Below are positions 52,308 through 61,502 of a stretch of DNA of 64,000 nt, piece by piece (within the stretch, counting starts at the first letter, position 1; each line of letters opens with the position of its first letter). Both the position numbers and the translations under genes were made by a program. Under the pieces are notes generated by a model, which was given only the letters and a program-made list of their open reading frames with translations, had not been told where the DNA came from and searched no databases. Source of the stretch: Xanthobacter flavus (GTDB lineage Bacteria; Pseudomonadota; Alphaproteobacteria; Rhizobiales; Xanthobacteraceae); the NCBI RefSeq assembly GCF_017875275.1, contig NZ_JAGGML010000001.1:4671001-4735000 (forward strand), read 5' to 3'.

Positions 52308-53132
52308 CTACGTGAATTTTCTAGTCACCGAGACCATAAACATTCCAAGCAATAGAATTGCAAGAATGCTCGCATTCAAGATGTTGTGGTCGAGGAATGA
52401 GCTCGAATATTCTGCGTAGTAAGCTACTCTGAGGGCGTCAACGATCTGGCACAAAGGATTCCAAATTAATACGTTGCGGAGCTTGTCTGGCAGTGAGTCA
52501 GGAAGAAAGAAGATTCCCGACACCGCCCACAGCAGAGGGCCGATTATGTTGCCAAGAAGAAATCCGATCGGGGCAAAGACGCCGAATGTGCCGAAGACCA
52601 GCCCGGTTGCGACACCTAAAAGCCAGGACTGCACCAGCGCAAGCAGGAAGCCCTGATAATCTGCGATGACCAAGTCATGCCCAAGAAGCGCGAGCGTTCC
52701 GACGACGATGGCCACCACCAGGGTGCTGGTGACGATTTCCACCACAATGCGAGCGGCGAACAGGTCGAATATGTCCACGCCCGGAAAATAGAGCAGGGGG
52801 CGGTTTTGAACGATCGTCATCATGATCTGGCGGTGGCCGTACAGCCAGATGATGAAGGGCAACACTCCCGTCATCAGGAATACGGCGGTATCCGATCCGA
52901 TGGGCGTCGGCCGCCCGACGAGCATCGTAATTGCGATCGCGATCGTCAAATGCCCCAGCGGCATGATCAGCCCCAGCAGGAAGCCGAAATAGCCGGTGCC
53001 GAAGCGCGTCTGCAGGTCGCGCATGATGACGGCACCGACCACGCGGGCGTGCATGCCGGAGGCGGCGGCCCAGGTTTCGGTCGCGTGGCGCGTCGGGGCG
53101 TGATGGGTCGGCGCGTGGCGGGGGCGCTGCAT
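52308..53132 (-). CDS. kpsM: Capsule polysaccharide ABC transporter permease (KpsM/Wzm type)
   Basis: A 274-residue ABC-2 membrane protein with six predicted helices that exports a finished polysaccharide across the inner membrane. Helices start near residues 48, 82, 118, 150, 182 and 243. RDLQTRFGTGYFGFLLGLIMPLG is the family's N-terminal pattern. The ATG at 53132 follows GGAGG, 2 bases after the kpsT stop. The first 30 codons are very GC-rich (about 80% in the 60 bases at 53041), while the 3' end is about 42% GC at 52321, which points to a recombination junction near its 5' end. The pair matches RkpS/RkpT and KpsM/KpsT. Confidence 0.92.
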   Translation of the reverse strand: MQRPRHAPTHHAPTRHATETWAAASGMHARVVGAVIMRDLQTRFGTGYFGFLLGLIMPLGHLTIAIAITMLVGRPTPIGSDTAVFLMTGVLPFIIWLYGHRQIMMTIVQNRPLLYFPGVDIFDLFAARIVVEIVTSTLVVAIVVGTLALLGHDLVIADYQGFLLALVQSWLLGVATGLVFGTFGVFAPIGFLLGNIIGPLLWAVSGIFFLPDSLPDKLRNVLIWNPLCQIVDALRVAYYAEYSSSFLDHNILNASILAILLLGMFMVSVTRKFT

Positions 53133-53134
53133 CG

Positions 53135-53791
53135 TCAGGCCTCCATCTGCTGGCGGTGGACCTCGATGGCGTCGTTGATGTCCTCGAACACCATCAGCCG
53201 TCCCTTCTGCAGCACCATCCCGGCCGAGCAGTATTCCTTGATGGTGCCGGTGGAGTGCGACGCCATGATGAGCCCGGCCCGCGCCCGCCGCTCGGCGAAG
53301 GCGCGCGCGCATTTGAGCTGGAAGCGCGAGTCGCCCACGGCGGTGATCTCGTCCACCAGGTAGAAATCGAACTCGATGGCCATGGAGACGGCGAAGGCGA
53401 GGCGCGAGGTCATGCCCGAGGAATAGGTCTTCACCGGCATGTCGAGATCGCGCCCGAGCTCGGAGAAATCCTCCACGAACTCCGTCACCTCCGCGATGTC
53501 GGCGTCGTAGACGCGGGCGAGGAAGCGGATGTTCTCCCGCCCGGTCATCATCGGGTGGAAGCCGCCCGCGAACCCCAGCGGCCAGGAGATGCGCACGGAG
53601 CGATAGATGCGGCCCGAGCTCGGCGCCTCGGTGCCGGCGATGAGCTTGAGGAAGGTGGACTTGCCCGCCCCGTTCTGGCCGAGCAGCCCGTAGCTGGCGC
53701 GGGTGTCGAGGTTCACCGACACGTCGGAGAGCACCACCTTGCGCTTCAGGTGCGTCCAGTAGGTCTTGGTGAGGTGGTCGGTGACGATCAT
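53135..53791 (-). CDS. kpsT: Capsule polysaccharide ABC transporter ATP-binding protein (KpsT type)
   Basis: The 218-residue ATPase powers KpsM. Walker A is GQNGAGKST (residues 38-46), the signature is YSSGMTSRLAFAVSMA and Walker B is FDFYLVDEITAVGD, followed by the ASHS switch histidine. It is short, like KpsT of group 2 capsules, without the extra C-terminal carbohydrate-binding domain of Wzt proteins, so the exported chain should not need a recognised non-reducing terminal mark. The order kpsE-kpsT-kpsM with 7- and 2-base gaps shows one operon. Confidence 0.95.
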   Translation of the reverse strand: MIVTDHLTKTYWTHLKRKVVLSDVSVNLDTRASYGLLGQNGAGKSTFLKLIAGTEAPSSGRIYRSVRISWPLGFAGGFHPMMTGRENIRFLARVYDADIAEVTEFVEDFSELGRDLDMPVKTYSSGMTSRLAFAVSMAIEFDFYLVDEITAVGDSRFQLKCARAFAERRARAGLIMASHSTGTIKEYCSAGMVLQKGRLMVFEDINDAIEVHRQQMEA

Positions 53792-53798
53792 GCCCGCC

Positions 53799-55079
53799 TC
53801 ACGACTTGATATGCCGCATCAGCTCGAAGGCCGACACCAGCAGCAGCCACAAAAGCCCGAACAGCAGCGCCGCCGCCATCGGCATCCAGAAGCGGTTCGG
53901 CCAGTCGTGCTCCTGCGCCAGCACCGGCTTCACGAAGGTGGCAAGATACATGCCCTGCCGCTCCGCCGCGACCCGCGCCTGCTCCAGCGCCGCCGCGGCG
54001 GCGGTGTACTGGCGCTCGGCGATCTGGCGTTCGAGGTCGAGGGTGTCGTAGCGCGTCATCACCGCGGAGAGGGTGTCCTTGTCCGAGCCTGGGCCGGTGG
54101 TGAGGCGGGCCTTGAGCAGCGCGATGTTCTCGCGCACCGCCTGCCGCCGCGCCTCCAGCAGCATGAATTGCGGCGCCCCCGGGCTGAGCGTGCGCCGGGC
54201 GGTGGCGATCTCCTGGTCGATGAGCACCTGGTCGCTCTCGAGGTCCGCGATCAGCTTGCCGATGCCCTCGTTGGTGCGGGCGGGATCGATCACGCCCACC
54301 TCGTTGCGCAGGTCGCGCACGGCGGAGCGGGCCTTGCGCAGCCGCGCCTCCGCGCGCTCCAGCTCCTTCTCCGCCTGGGAGATGGCATCGGTGCGGGTGC
54401 GCTCGCCGAGCTTGTTCACCATGTCCTCGGAGAGCGAGACCATGGCCTGCGCGATCTTGAGCGAATCCTGCGGCGAGAAGGCCCACACCTTCACCGTGAT
54501 GATGCCGGATGGCGACTCGATGGCGGTGTCGATCTGGCTGCGCCAGGCCCGCTCCAGCCGCTCGATGGGGCGATCGGGGTTGAAGCGGGAGAACCAGTCG
54601 ATGCCGGGGCGGGAATAGAGCTGGCGCAGGTTGACCCGCTCCTCCAGCGCCTCCACCACGGCGAGGCTCTTCACGTAATTGGCGATGATGAGGCTGTCCT
54701 GCACCTCGGCAAGGCCGCCCAGGCTGGCGGCGCCGGAGAGCGACTCGAGGCCGGCATGCTCGGATGCGCGCACGGCGAACCGTGCCTCGGAGAGGTACTG
54801 GCTCGATGCGAAGAAGACGAAATAGAGCGTGGCGAGGAGGGTCGGAATCGCCGCCACCACGATGAAGCTCGCCATCAGCGGCAGGCGGAACTCTGCGATG
54901 GCGCGCACTTCCGCGCCCCAGAACGCCGCGGCCGAGGGCCGCACCACGGAGCGCTGCAGGCGCGCCTCGCGGGCCTGTCGCCTGAGCTCCTCGCGCAGCC
55001 GCGAATTGCGGCGCACGAGAAGGTCTGGCGATCGGCCCTGTGCAGGCAGCCGGACGCGCGATGCGACCTCCTGGTTCAC
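53799..55079 (-). CDS. kpsE: Capsule export inner-membrane protein KpsE (first of three)
   Basis: A 426-residue polysaccharide co-polymerase/export protein of the KpsE/CtrB/RkpR type, spanning the inner membrane with a large periplasmic part. The first helix (about 67-90: FIVVAAIPTLLATLYFVFF) is followed by YLSEARFAVRAS, a coiled-coil-rich periplasmic region and the C-terminal helix (MPMAAALLFGLLWLLLVSAF). It links the KpsMT transporter with the outer-membrane channel. I choose the GTG at 55079, with GAGGA upstream, because further extension would overlap the divergent glycosyltransferase's start region; the 90 or so extra codons look non-coding. Confidence 0.88.
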   Translation of the reverse strand: MNQEVASRVRLPAQGRSPDLLVRRNSRLREELRRQAREARLQRSVVRPSAAAFWGAEVRAIAEFRLPLMASFIVVAAIPTLLATLYFVFFASSQYLSEARFAVRASEHAGLESLSGAASLGGLAEVQDSLIIANYVKSLAVVEALEERVNLRQLYSRPGIDWFSRFNPDRPIERLERAWRSQIDTAIESPSGIITVKVWAFSPQDSLKIAQAMVSLSEDMVNKLGERTRTDAISQAEKELERAEARLRKARSAVRDLRNEVGVIDPARTNEGIGKLIADLESDQVLIDQEIATARRTLSPGAPQFMLLEARRQAVRENIALLKARLTTGPGSDKDTLSAVMTRYDTLDLERQIAERQYTAAAAALEQARVAAERQGMYLATFVKPVLAQEHDWPNRFWMPMAAALLFGLLWLLLVSAFELMRHIKS

Positions 55080-55257
55080 TCCTCGACCCTCCCGGAGCGC
55101 CCCATATTGCCCCAGTTCTCCAGCCTGTGCGCGACCGCAACCGGCGCGCGTGCCGGGACACGCCGCTACTAGCAGCCGGCGGGCTTGTGTGTCTATCCTC
55201 GCCGCCCGTCGGCCAGACCATGGCCCGAAATGACCCAACAAAAGGTTCGCGTTGCAG

Positions 55258-56799
55258 ATGTCTCGTCCGTTCGTCGCCGGTCCGCCCCCAGCCGATCCCG
55301 TGCCGGACGGGGATGACGCCCTTGCCGCCCGCCTCGACCGGATCGAGAGCAGCCTTGCCAACCTCGCGGCGGGGCAGGAGGAGATCGTCCGCCGGCTGGA
55401 GGCGCTTCAGGACCATGCCAATCTCGTCGGCTACAAGGTGGAGCAGATCGCCGCCGGGCAACCGTCGCGCACCTTCCACCTCAATCTGCCGCTGCCGCTG
55501 GAGCGGCTGCGCGAGCTCATCGTGGCGCCCGGCCCGTCCGTCGGCGCGCTCGCCGAGATGTGGCGCGCCGCCGGCCGCACCGCCATGGTGCCGGAACGCG
55601 ATGGCGCCGGCCTGCTGAAGGCGCGCGCGCAGCCGGTGCGTCGCGCCCGCACCTTCGGTCGCGATTTCGCTGGCCTCGTGTTCGGGCGCAAGGGCGTGGT
55701 CTACCGCGTGCGGCCGCACCATCCGCCGGTGCCGGCGCGCCCGCGCATGCTCCACATCATCCCCAACGTGTTCGTGGGGGGCTCCACGCAGTTGGTGGTG
55801 GACCTCATGGAGCGCCTCGGCCACCGCTACGAGATGCAGGTGCTGACCGCCGCCTTGCCGCCTCAGGGCCGGCACGAGGGCATGGTGATCCACCACCTGC
55901 CCCTTGGCAGCCCTGTCAGCGCCTTTGCCCATGTTCTGGCGCAGGTGGCGCCGGACATCGTGCATATCCACTATTGGGGCGACAGCGACCGGCCCTGGTA
56001 TGAGGCGGCGCTCGAAGCGGCGCGGCCGACCCCGGCCGTGCTGGTGGAGAACGTCAACACGCCGGTGGAGCCGCTGCGCGATGCGCGGATCTCCTCCTAT
56101 GTCTTCGTCTCGGACTATATCCGCGCCGCCTTCGCGCCGGACATCGTCAACGGCCGCGTGGTCCATCCCGGCATCGACCTCGACGCCTTCACGCCCGGCC
56201 CCTGGATCGGCGACGCGGCGGACAGCATCGGCATGGTCTACCGGCTCCATCCGGACAAGCTCGGCGAGACTTCCATCGACCCGCTGATCGCGGTTGCGCG
56301 GCGCCGGCCCAAGACACGGATCATCGTGGTGGGCGACGGCGAGCTTCTGCCCGTGTTCCACGCCAAGGCTGTTGCGGCCGGCGTCCTCCACAACTTCGAG
56401 TTCACCGGCACCGTGCCCTATGCGGACCTGCCCACGCTCTATCGCCGCTTCCGGCTATTCGTGGCGCCGGTGGTGCGGGAGAGCTTCGGGCAGGTGACGC
56501 CCTTCGCGATGGCCATGGGGCAGGCGGTGGCCGGCTTCAAGGTCGGTGCCTTGCCGGAAATCCTCGGGACGTCGGAGACGCTGGCCGAGGAGTCCGAAGG
56601 GCTCGCGGGCATCATCTGCGACCTCCTGGACGACCCCGCGAAGCTCGATGCCGTTGGCGCCCACAATCGCGAACGGGCGCGGATGTTCGGCCTCGGCGCC
56701 ATGATCGCGGCCTATGCCGAGGTTTATGCACAGGCACTCGGCCGACCCACAGACCTCATGCCTGGCTTCCCTCGGGCCAGCCTGTTCGCTGAAGTTTAA
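55258..56799 (+). CDS. Glycosyltransferase family 4 with N-terminal coiled-coil region
   Basis: A 513-residue protein. Residues 20-60 (LDRIESSLANLAAGQEEIVR) predict a coiled coil, then a linker, then a GT4-like domain from about 165. It has MLHIIPNVFVGGSTQLVVDLMERLG (donor domain) and, in the C-terminal half, FTGTVPYADLPTLYRRF and VAPVVRESFGQVTPFAMAMGQAV with the usual glutamate and nucleotide contacts. I use the ATG at 55258; the TTG two codons upstream has better spacing to AAAGG and may be the true start. It is divergent from kpsE. Confidence 0.85.
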   Translation: MSRPFVAGPPPADPVPDGDDALAARLDRIESSLANLAAGQEEIVRRLEALQDHANLVGYKVEQIAAGQPSRTFHLNLPLPLERLRELIVAPGPSVGALAEMWRAAGRTAMVPERDGAGLLKARAQPVRRARTFGRDFAGLVFGRKGVVYRVRPHHPPVPARPRMLHIIPNVFVGGSTQLVVDLMERLGHRYEMQVLTAALPPQGRHEGMVIHHLPLGSPVSAFAHVLAQVAPDIVHIHYWGDSDRPWYEAALEAARPTPAVLVENVNTPVEPLRDARISSYVFVSDYIRAAFAPDIVNGRVVHPGIDLDAFTPGPWIGDAADSIGMVYRLHPDKLGETSIDPLIAVARRRPKTRIIVVGDGELLPVFHAKAVAAGVLHNFEFTGTVPYADLPTLYRRFRLFVAPVVRESFGQVTPFAMAMGQAVAGFKVGALPEILGTSETLAEESEGLAGIICDLLDDPAKLDAVGAHNRERARMFGLGAMIAAYAEVYAQALGRPTDLMPGFPRASLFAEV

Positions 56800-56981
56800 C
56801 CAACATTGCTGCATATTGCGGTGCGATACGGACTGGCGGGTCCGGATCGTTCGCGCTAGGGTAGCAGCTTAGGCGGTAGGCAGGTCCTAACGGAAGGTGC
56901 CGGGGGGACTTGATCTTGGCCGTTTCTGTAAACTTCACACGGTGGAGGGTGCGGGGAGGCAGGGCCTCGCGCCGGCGGGGC

Positions 56982-57977
56982 ATGACATCACTGGTTGTGG
57001 GGGGCGCAGGAGTCATCGGGCGTCGTCTGTGTCAAAGGCTTGCGGAAAGTTCGGTCGGCACCATCGCCACCACCCGCCGGCTCGATCATGCCCCCTTCCA
57101 TCGTGGCGTACGCTGGCGCGCCCTCGATCTTGCGACCTTCACCGGCTGGGATGACCTGCTCGACGGCGTCAGCACCGTCTATCACCTCGCCTGGTCCACC
57201 ATCCCCTCCAGCGCCGGTCTCGATCCCGCCCGCGACATTCTGGAAAATGTGGTGGGCAGCGTGCGCCTGCTGGAAGCCGCGCGCCGCTATCCCGGCATCC
57301 GCATCGTCTTCGCGTCCTCCGGCGGCGCGGTCTATGGCGCACCGGAACAGCTGCCCGTCGCGGAGCATCACACGGCCAAGCCGCTCAGCGCCTACGGCAT
57401 CTCGAAGCTCATGGTGGAGCATTATCTCGAGAAGTTCCGCCGCCTGCACGGGGTGGACGGCATCGCGCTGCGCATCGGCAATTGCTACGGCGCGGGGCAG
57501 ACCGAGCTGGGCGGTCTCGGCGCCGTCACCCTCTTCACCCGCGCTGCCCTGCGCGGCGACCCGGTGAAGCTGTTCGGCAACGGCTCCACCGTGCGCGACT
57601 ATGTGCATGTGGACGACGTGGTGAGCGCGCTGCTCGCCGCCGGACGGATGCACAATGTGCCCGGCCCTGTGAACATCGCCTCCGGCACCGGCCATTCCCT
57701 GTCTGAGCTGATCGCCAAGGTCGAGGCAGCGGTCGGGCGGCGCATCATCATCGAGCCCATCGCGGCCCGTCCCTTCGACGTCCCCGCCTCTGTCCTCGAC
57801 ATCCGCCGCGCCGGCGAGCGGCTTGGCTGGGCCCCCGTCATCGATCTCGATCTCGGCATCGAGATGCTCGTCAACGAGCTGAGGACCGAAGCAGACGTTC
57901 AATGCGGGTCGCCCTTTACGTCCATTGCTACTTCCCCGACCATTTCTACGGCACCGAAAGCTATACTCGCACCGTAG
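56982..57977 (+). CDS. NAD-dependent sugar-nucleotide epimerase/dehydratase (extended SDR)
   Basis: A 331-residue extended short-chain dehydrogenase that should act on a UDP- or GDP-sugar. The NAD motif VVGGAGVIGRRLCQRL, the serine in FASSGGAVYG and the YGISK catalytic pair are present, with NGSTVRDYVHVDDVV later. Similar enzymes include GalE and UDP-glucuronate epimerase, so the substrate is uncertain. It is annotated to its only in-frame stop, which lies 76 bases inside the next gene. The last 23 or so residues are just another reading frame of that gene, so the natural stop was probably lost. Confidence 0.85.
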   Translation: MTSLVVGGAGVIGRRLCQRLAESSVGTIATTRRLDHAPFHRGVRWRALDLATFTGWDDLLDGVSTVYHLAWSTIPSSAGLDPARDILENVVGSVRLLEAARRYPGIRIVFASSGGAVYGAPEQLPVAEHHTAKPLSAYGISKLMVEHYLEKFRRLHGVDGIALRIGNCYGAGQTELGGLGAVTLFTRAALRGDPVKLFGNGSTVRDYVHVDDVVSALLAAGRMHNVPGPVNIASGTGHSLSELIAKVEAAVGRRIIIEPIAARPFDVPASVLDIRRAGERLGWAPVIDLDLGIEMLVNELRTEADVQCGSPFTSIATSPTISTAPKAILAP

Positions 57978-59221
57978 CGCGGGAGCTGAAGGCGCTCGGG
58001 CACGAGCCGGTGGTGGTCACGGCCACCTTTCCGGGCGAGCCGGCCCAGGGCGCACTGGTGGAGCGCGACAGCTTCGACGACATCCCGGTCATCCGCATCG
58101 ACCGCAACGTCCATCCCAATGCCGCCGTTCGCGACACCTTCCACCTGCCGGCCCTGCGCTTCATCCACGAGCGCATCCTGCGGGACATCCGGCCGGACAT
58201 CGTGCATGTGTGCCATCTCATCAACCACACCACGGCGCTGCTGGAGGTGACGGGGCGGCTCGGCCTGCCCACGGTCGCCACCTTCACAGACTTCTTCGGC
58301 TTCTGCTTCAACAACAAGCTGGATGCCGCCGACGGCAGCCTGTGCTCCGGGCCGGATGCCGACCGCGCCAATTGCGTCGCCTGCGCCTTCTTCCCCAGCG
58401 GCAAGGACAAGGGGGCCGTGCAGGGGCTGCTGCGCGCCGTGGTGCCGCCGGTGGTGGCGCGCGCGCCGCGCCTTGCGCCGGCCGACTGGCGCGGCACCAT
58501 CGCCGCCCTCAAGGAGCGGCCGGGGCACCTCGCCGCCGCCTATGCCGGCTACGCCGGCGCTCTGACGCCCACCCGCTTCATGCTGGAGAGCTATCGCCGC
58601 TCGGACATCCGCGTGCCGCTGGACCTGTGCCGCTTCGGCATCGACATCGACCGCGCCCCCAAGCCCGAACGATCCGCCGGGCCGCTGCGCCTCGGCTTCA
58701 TCGGCCAGCTCGCACCGCACAAGGGACTCCATCTCCTCCTCGACGCCATGACGTCGGCGCCGGCCGCCTTCAGCCTCGACATCTATGGCGACGAGCGGAT
58801 GGACCCGGCCTATGCCGCAGAGGTCCGCGCGGCCTCGGCCGGGCTTCAGGTGGCGTTCCGCGGCACCTTCCCGGTGGAGCGGATGGCCGCGGTGCTGGCG
58901 GAGATCGACGTGCTCGTCATCCCCTCCGTGTGGGTGGAGAACAGCCCGCTGATCCTGCTCCAGGCCCTCGCCACCCACACGCCGGTGCTGGTCTCCGACG
59001 TGGAGGGGATGAGCGAGTTCGTGGAAAATGGCGTCAACGGCTTCACGTTCACAAAAGGCTCGGTGAAGGCGCTGTATGGCAGGCTGGAAGCCTTCGCGCG
59101 GGATCCGGGCCTTGCCCGCACCCTGTCCGCCGGCACGCGATACGATCGCACCTCGCGCCATATGGTGGAGGATGTGGTCGCCTTCTATGATCGCGCCCGC
59201 CAAGGCAGGGCGTCGGCCTGA
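57902..59221 (+). CDS. Glycosyltransferase family 4, paralogue of the one at 35263
   Basis: A 439-residue GT-B enzyme starting RVALYVHCYFPDHFYGTESYT, close to the 35263 protein (RVALFVHAFYPDHLYGTEAYT), and also sharing TFTDFFGFC, a cysteine motif (LCSGP...NCVAC) and a C-terminal PLILLQALATHTPVLVSDVEG. The start at 57902 is certain from this homology, though its ribosome-binding site is weak and it overlaps the epimerase by 76 bases. Two copies flank the PKS/capsule block, so the locus includes an old duplication. Confidence 0.9.
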   Translation: MRVALYVHCYFPDHFYGTESYTRTVARELKALGHEPVVVTATFPGEPAQGALVERDSFDDIPVIRIDRNVHPNAAVRDTFHLPALRFIHERILRDIRPDIVHVCHLINHTTALLEVTGRLGLPTVATFTDFFGFCFNNKLDAADGSLCSGPDADRANCVACAFFPSGKDKGAVQGLLRAVVPPVVARAPRLAPADWRGTIAALKERPGHLAAAYAGYAGALTPTRFMLESYRRSDIRVPLDLCRFGIDIDRAPKPERSAGPLRLGFIGQLAPHKGLHLLLDAMTSAPAAFSLDIYGDERMDPAYAAEVRAASAGLQVAFRGTFPVERMAAVLAEIDVLVIPSVWVENSPLILLQALATHTPVLVSDVEGMSEFVENGVNGFTFTKGSVKALYGRLEAFARDPGLARTLSAGTRYDRTSRHMVEDVVAFYDRARQGRASA

Positions 59222-59260
59222 GGGCGTCGGGGTACTGAGCGGGGAGACGGAAGAGGCGTG

Positions 59261-60166
59261 ATGAGCATCGAGGCGGAGACGATGGCGGGTTCGCAGAGCG
59301 ACGGCACGACAGCGGGTGAGCGGGCGGACGACGGGGCGGGGGCGCGCGCCCAGGCCGCGGCGCCGGGCAGCGTCGCGCCGGGCATCGCCGGGGATTTTGA
59401 CGCCTGGCTCGCGCTCAACCGCGCCGAGGATGCGCCCGAAGGCGCCATCGCGCCGTTCCCGCCCGAGGAGCTGATGCACAACACGACGGGGCTCACCGCA
59501 CCGCGCGATTTCGCCAGCCACGGCGTCGACTTCCTGCGCGCGCTGCAGGGGCTGAGCCCGGTGCCGCTCGCCGGCTTCCGCTCGGTGCTGGATTTCGGCG
59601 TCGGCGTCGGGCGGCTGGCGCGCATGTTCCACGGCTTCTCCGGTCGCTACGTGGGCATGGATGTGGACGCCCGCCATCTTGACTGGGTCGGGCAGAATCT
59701 CGCCCATGTGGAGCCGGTGCTGAGCGTGCCGCGCGCGCCACTGCCGGTGGCGGACGGCAGCTTCGATGCGGTGGTCTCCATCTCGGTCTTCAGCCACCTG
59801 AACGAGCAGGACCAGCTGTTCTATCTTCACGAGCTGCGCCGCGTGTGCGCCCCTGGCGCGCTCCTGTTCCTGTCCATCCATGGCGACCGCGCCTTCGCGC
59901 GCGCCCGTTCGGAGGAACGCATCTTCGAGATGCTGTCCATCCCGGAGCCCGAGCTTGCCGCTGCGCAGCCGGTGATGGAGGGCGGGCGCGGCTACGTCTT
60001 CATCCGCCAGGAGGGGCACCTCACCAGCACGGCCTATGAATACGGCATCACCTTCATCAGCGCGGCCTATGTTCAGGCCGAATGGAGCCACTTGTTCGAC
60101 GTGGTGGCCATCGGCTCCGGCGCGCTGCATGATTTCCAGGATGTCGTGGTCCTGAGAGCGAGGTGA
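59261..60166 (+). CDS. Class I SAM-dependent methyltransferase
   Basis: A 301-residue enzyme with the SAM-binding motif VLDFGVGVGRLARMF (about 109), the acidic GMDVDARHL after the second strand, and DAVVSISVFSHLNEQDQ as the post-IV region of methyltransferase type 11/12. The first 75 residues are low-complexity Ala/Gly and likely disordered. It probably methylates a sugar or lipid of this capsule. AAGAGG lies just before the ATG at 59261, with a GTG one codon upstream. It overlaps or abuts the following KpsE-like gene. Confidence 0.85.
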   Translation: MSIEAETMAGSQSDGTTAGERADDGAGARAQAAAPGSVAPGIAGDFDAWLALNRAEDAPEGAIAPFPPEELMHNTTGLTAPRDFASHGVDFLRALQGLSPVPLAGFRSVLDFGVGVGRLARMFHGFSGRYVGMDVDARHLDWVGQNLAHVEPVLSVPRAPLPVADGSFDAVVSISVFSHLNEQDQLFYLHELRRVCAPGALLFLSIHGDRAFARARSEERIFEMLSIPEPELAAAQPVMEGGRGYVFIRQEGHLTSTAYEYGITFISAAYVQAEWSHLFDVVAIGSGALHDFQDVVVLRAR

Positions 60167-60168
60167 CG

Positions 60169-61452
60169 ATGGGCCTGCCGTCGGCGCCGCCCATCCGGGT
60201 TCTGATCGAGCGCAGCCGTGCCTTCGTGGTGCTGCCGTTCGTGCAGCCGGCGCTGCGCTGGCGGCGGCTGCCGCGCACCTTCGGAACCGGCGCGACGGCC
60301 TCGCAGCGCTGGTTTCGCCTGCTGCGCTTCTCTTTCGTCGCCTGCGTGCTGCTGCCGGCTGCGGTCTGCGCCTTCTATGCGGGGGTGATCGCGAGCCCCA
60401 TCTATGTCTCGGAAGCGCGGCTCGCCGTGCGCGAATCCCAGCCCGACCGGGCCACGGCCGATGACGGCGAGGATGGCTCGAAAGGCGCGATGGCCGGGGT
60501 GATGAAGGGCCTCTCCAGCCTGTTCGGCGGCGGGGCCGGGGGCAGCCAGGCGCAGGCTCCCTTCGTCCTTGCCAGCTACGTCACCAGCCGTTCCTTCGTC
60601 GCCGCCCTCGATGCCGACGGCTGGCTGCGCGCCTTCTTCTCCCGCCCGGGGCTGGATCCGCTTTCGCGGCTCTCCGCCGATGCGACGCTGGAGGACGTGT
60701 GGCGCTACTGGAATCGCCACGTCACCGCCGCGGTGGACCGCCGCTCCGAAATCGTGCTCCTGCGGGTGCGCGCCTTCTCGCCCGAGGATGCCCGCACCAT
60801 CGCCCAGCGCGTCGTGCACGCCGGCGAGGTGCTGCTCAACGACATCATCTCCCGCTCCCGGGCCGACAGCGTGACCCGCGCCGCGGACCAGCTCAACCGC
60901 GCCAAGGCGCGCTATGTGGCGGCGCTCGCCCACCAGCAGGAATGGCGTAGCCGCCAGCGCGCGATCGATCCGGTGCAGGCGGCCGAGGCGCTCGGCACGA
61001 GCCTCCTGCGGCTGGAGCAGGAGCGCATCTCCGCCGACAAGGAGATGCGCGCGCTGGAGAAGCTCTCCGCGCCCGATGGCCCCGCTTTGGGCGTGCTGCG
61101 CGACCGCGTGCGCGCCATCGACACAGAGATCGCGGCTTTCCGGGCCAGCCTTGGCGGTCCCGGTGGCTCCAAGGGGAGCACGGTGAACGCCCTCGCCGCC
61201 TTCGAGGAGGCCGAGATGGAGGTGCGTTTCGCCGAGACGATGCAGTCCATCGCCGTCGCCGGTCTGCAGGAGGCGGAGCGACGGATGCGGGCGCAGAGCG
61301 CCTTCGTCAACGTGTTCGTGCCGCCGAGCCTGCCCACCACCTCCACCGAGCCGAGCTGGTGGCGCACCGGCCTGTTCGTGCTGGTGCTGGCGGGCATCTT
61401 CTGGCTCAACGTCATGGTTCTGATCGCGGTCATCCGCGATCACCGCCGGTGA
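60169..61452 (+). CDS. Capsule export inner-membrane protein KpsE-like (second of three)
   Basis: A 427-residue protein with helix 1 at about 54-76 (LLRFSFVACVLLPAAVCAFY), then YVSEARLAVRES like the first copy, a Gly-rich insert (KGLSSLFGGGAGGS), a periplasmic part of long helices, and a C-terminal helix (LFVLVLAGIFWLNVMVLIAV). It shares FSPEDARTIAQ with the FSPQDSLKIAQ of the first copy. A GTG at 60163 would overlap the methyltransferase stop; I use the ATG at 60169, which is better spaced from GAGG. Same family as the proteins at 53799 and 62718 but clearly diverged. Confidence 0.87.
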   Translation: MGLPSAPPIRVLIERSRAFVVLPFVQPALRWRRLPRTFGTGATASQRWFRLLRFSFVACVLLPAAVCAFYAGVIASPIYVSEARLAVRESQPDRATADDGEDGSKGAMAGVMKGLSSLFGGGAGGSQAQAPFVLASYVTSRSFVAALDADGWLRAFFSRPGLDPLSRLSADATLEDVWRYWNRHVTAAVDRRSEIVLLRVRAFSPEDARTIAQRVVHAGEVLLNDIISRSRADSVTRAADQLNRAKARYVAALAHQQEWRSRQRAIDPVQAAEALGTSLLRLEQERISADKEMRALEKLSAPDGPALGVLRDRVRAIDTEIAAFRASLGGPGGSKGSTVNALAAFEEAEMEVRFAETMQSIAVAGLQEAERRMRAQSAFVNVFVPPSLPTTSTEPSWWRTGLFVLVLAGIFWLNVMVLIAVIRDHRR

Positions 61453-61502
61453 GGCGCCGCCCATGATCGCGCCCCATCGCGACCACCACCAGGAGGGCCG
61501 GC

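Noticed and set aside
53788-56391. A long minus-strand frame across kpsE and the 55258 glycosyltransferase
   Set aside because: It runs through the wrong frame of kpsE and antisense to a convincing glycosyltransferase.
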